A stretch of DNA of 64,000 bases from Cryomorpha ignava. Lineage in GTDB: Bacteria > Bacteroidota > Bacteroidia > Flavobacteriales_D > Cryomorphaceae. The notes under the pieces were generated by a model, which saw nothing but the letters and a program-made list of their open reading frames with translations, had not been told where the DNA came from and made no database searches. Shown here one piece after another: positions 63,949-64,000 of the stretch; positions within the stretch are counted from its first letter, which is position 1; each line of letters starts with the position of its first letter. The stretch is taken from the NCBI RefSeq assembly GCF_010686655.1, contig NZ_JAAGVY010000003.1, positions 1-64,000 of the forward strand, written 5' to 3'. The translations under genes were made by a program, and so were the position numbers.

Positions 63949-64000
63949 TATAAACGGTTGATGGATTTCACAAAGCGCAATAATAAGCTTTTAATTGATA

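Overview
The window reads as a chromosomal segment of a Bacteroidota bacterium, most likely in or near Flavobacteriales. Evidence: a protein ending in a type IX secretion (T9SS) sorting domain, PorV/PorQ-like and DUF3078 outer-membrane proteins, DUF3822 beside rsmD, PafA-type phosphatase, moderately AT-rich DNA, few Shine-Dalgarno sites, and -7 promoter boxes of the Bacteroidota form TAnnTTTG. Kdo synthesis genes show a Gram-negative envelope. No rRNA, tRNA or CRISPR array was seen.

Layout. 0.3-8.9 kb is housekeeping: uracil salvage (upp), a YjjG-like phosphatase, the minus-strand run rsfS-ftsH-DUF2007-cdsA-psd (ribosome silencing, membrane proteolysis, phospholipid synthesis), birA, pyrE and a Nudix hydrolase. 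8.9-13.5 kb carries a two-subunit DAB-type inorganic-carbon transporter (dabA, dabB) with a small companion gene. 13.9-19.3 kb is a minus-strand run with coaD, kdsA, short kdsD, rsmD and DUF3822. 19.5-26.7 kb holds a RecD-like helicase, secreted and outer-membrane proteins, proline dehydrogenase and aroB-aroA. 27-37 kb is an accessory stretch: a polytopic membrane protein, three decayed toxin-antitoxin modules, a broken REP-associated transposase next to a 50-bp tandem repeat array, an orphan DNA methyltransferase, and intact outer-membrane and sterol-desaturase-like genes. 37-45 kb is purE-purK, a T9SS cargo protein and the plus-strand run hpt-adk-obgE-PAP2-crcB-pafA. 45-52.9 kb has an ABC-2 exporter, Ppx/GppA, a sigma-54 response regulator, a patatin-BamA-like surface protein and a metal/corrinoid receptor. 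53-64 kb has a CBS-domain cystathionine/cysteine synthase, a LolC/E permease with a large insertion, NamZ (DUF1343), a histone-deacetylase-like enzyme between two copies of a palindromic repeat, an intact PIN toxin-antitoxin pair and a DUF819 membrane protein.

How it works together. Several runs are functional units: kdsD-kdsA (Kdo), purE-purK, aroB-aroA, dabB-dabA, rsfS to psd, and the two ABC-2 genes. The recurring unusual theme is selfish and repeat DNA in decay. Three toxin genes and a transposase carry stop codons or frameshifts while every neighbouring housekeeping gene is open, which argues for real decay over sequencing error. At least five families of short intergenic repeats occur, several as hairpins or matched pairs bracketing a gene. 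I see no wholly new system. The best candidates for follow-up are the REP array with its dead transposase, the LolE-like insertion, the heptanucleotide tract between two divergent genes, and the DAB transporter in this lineage.
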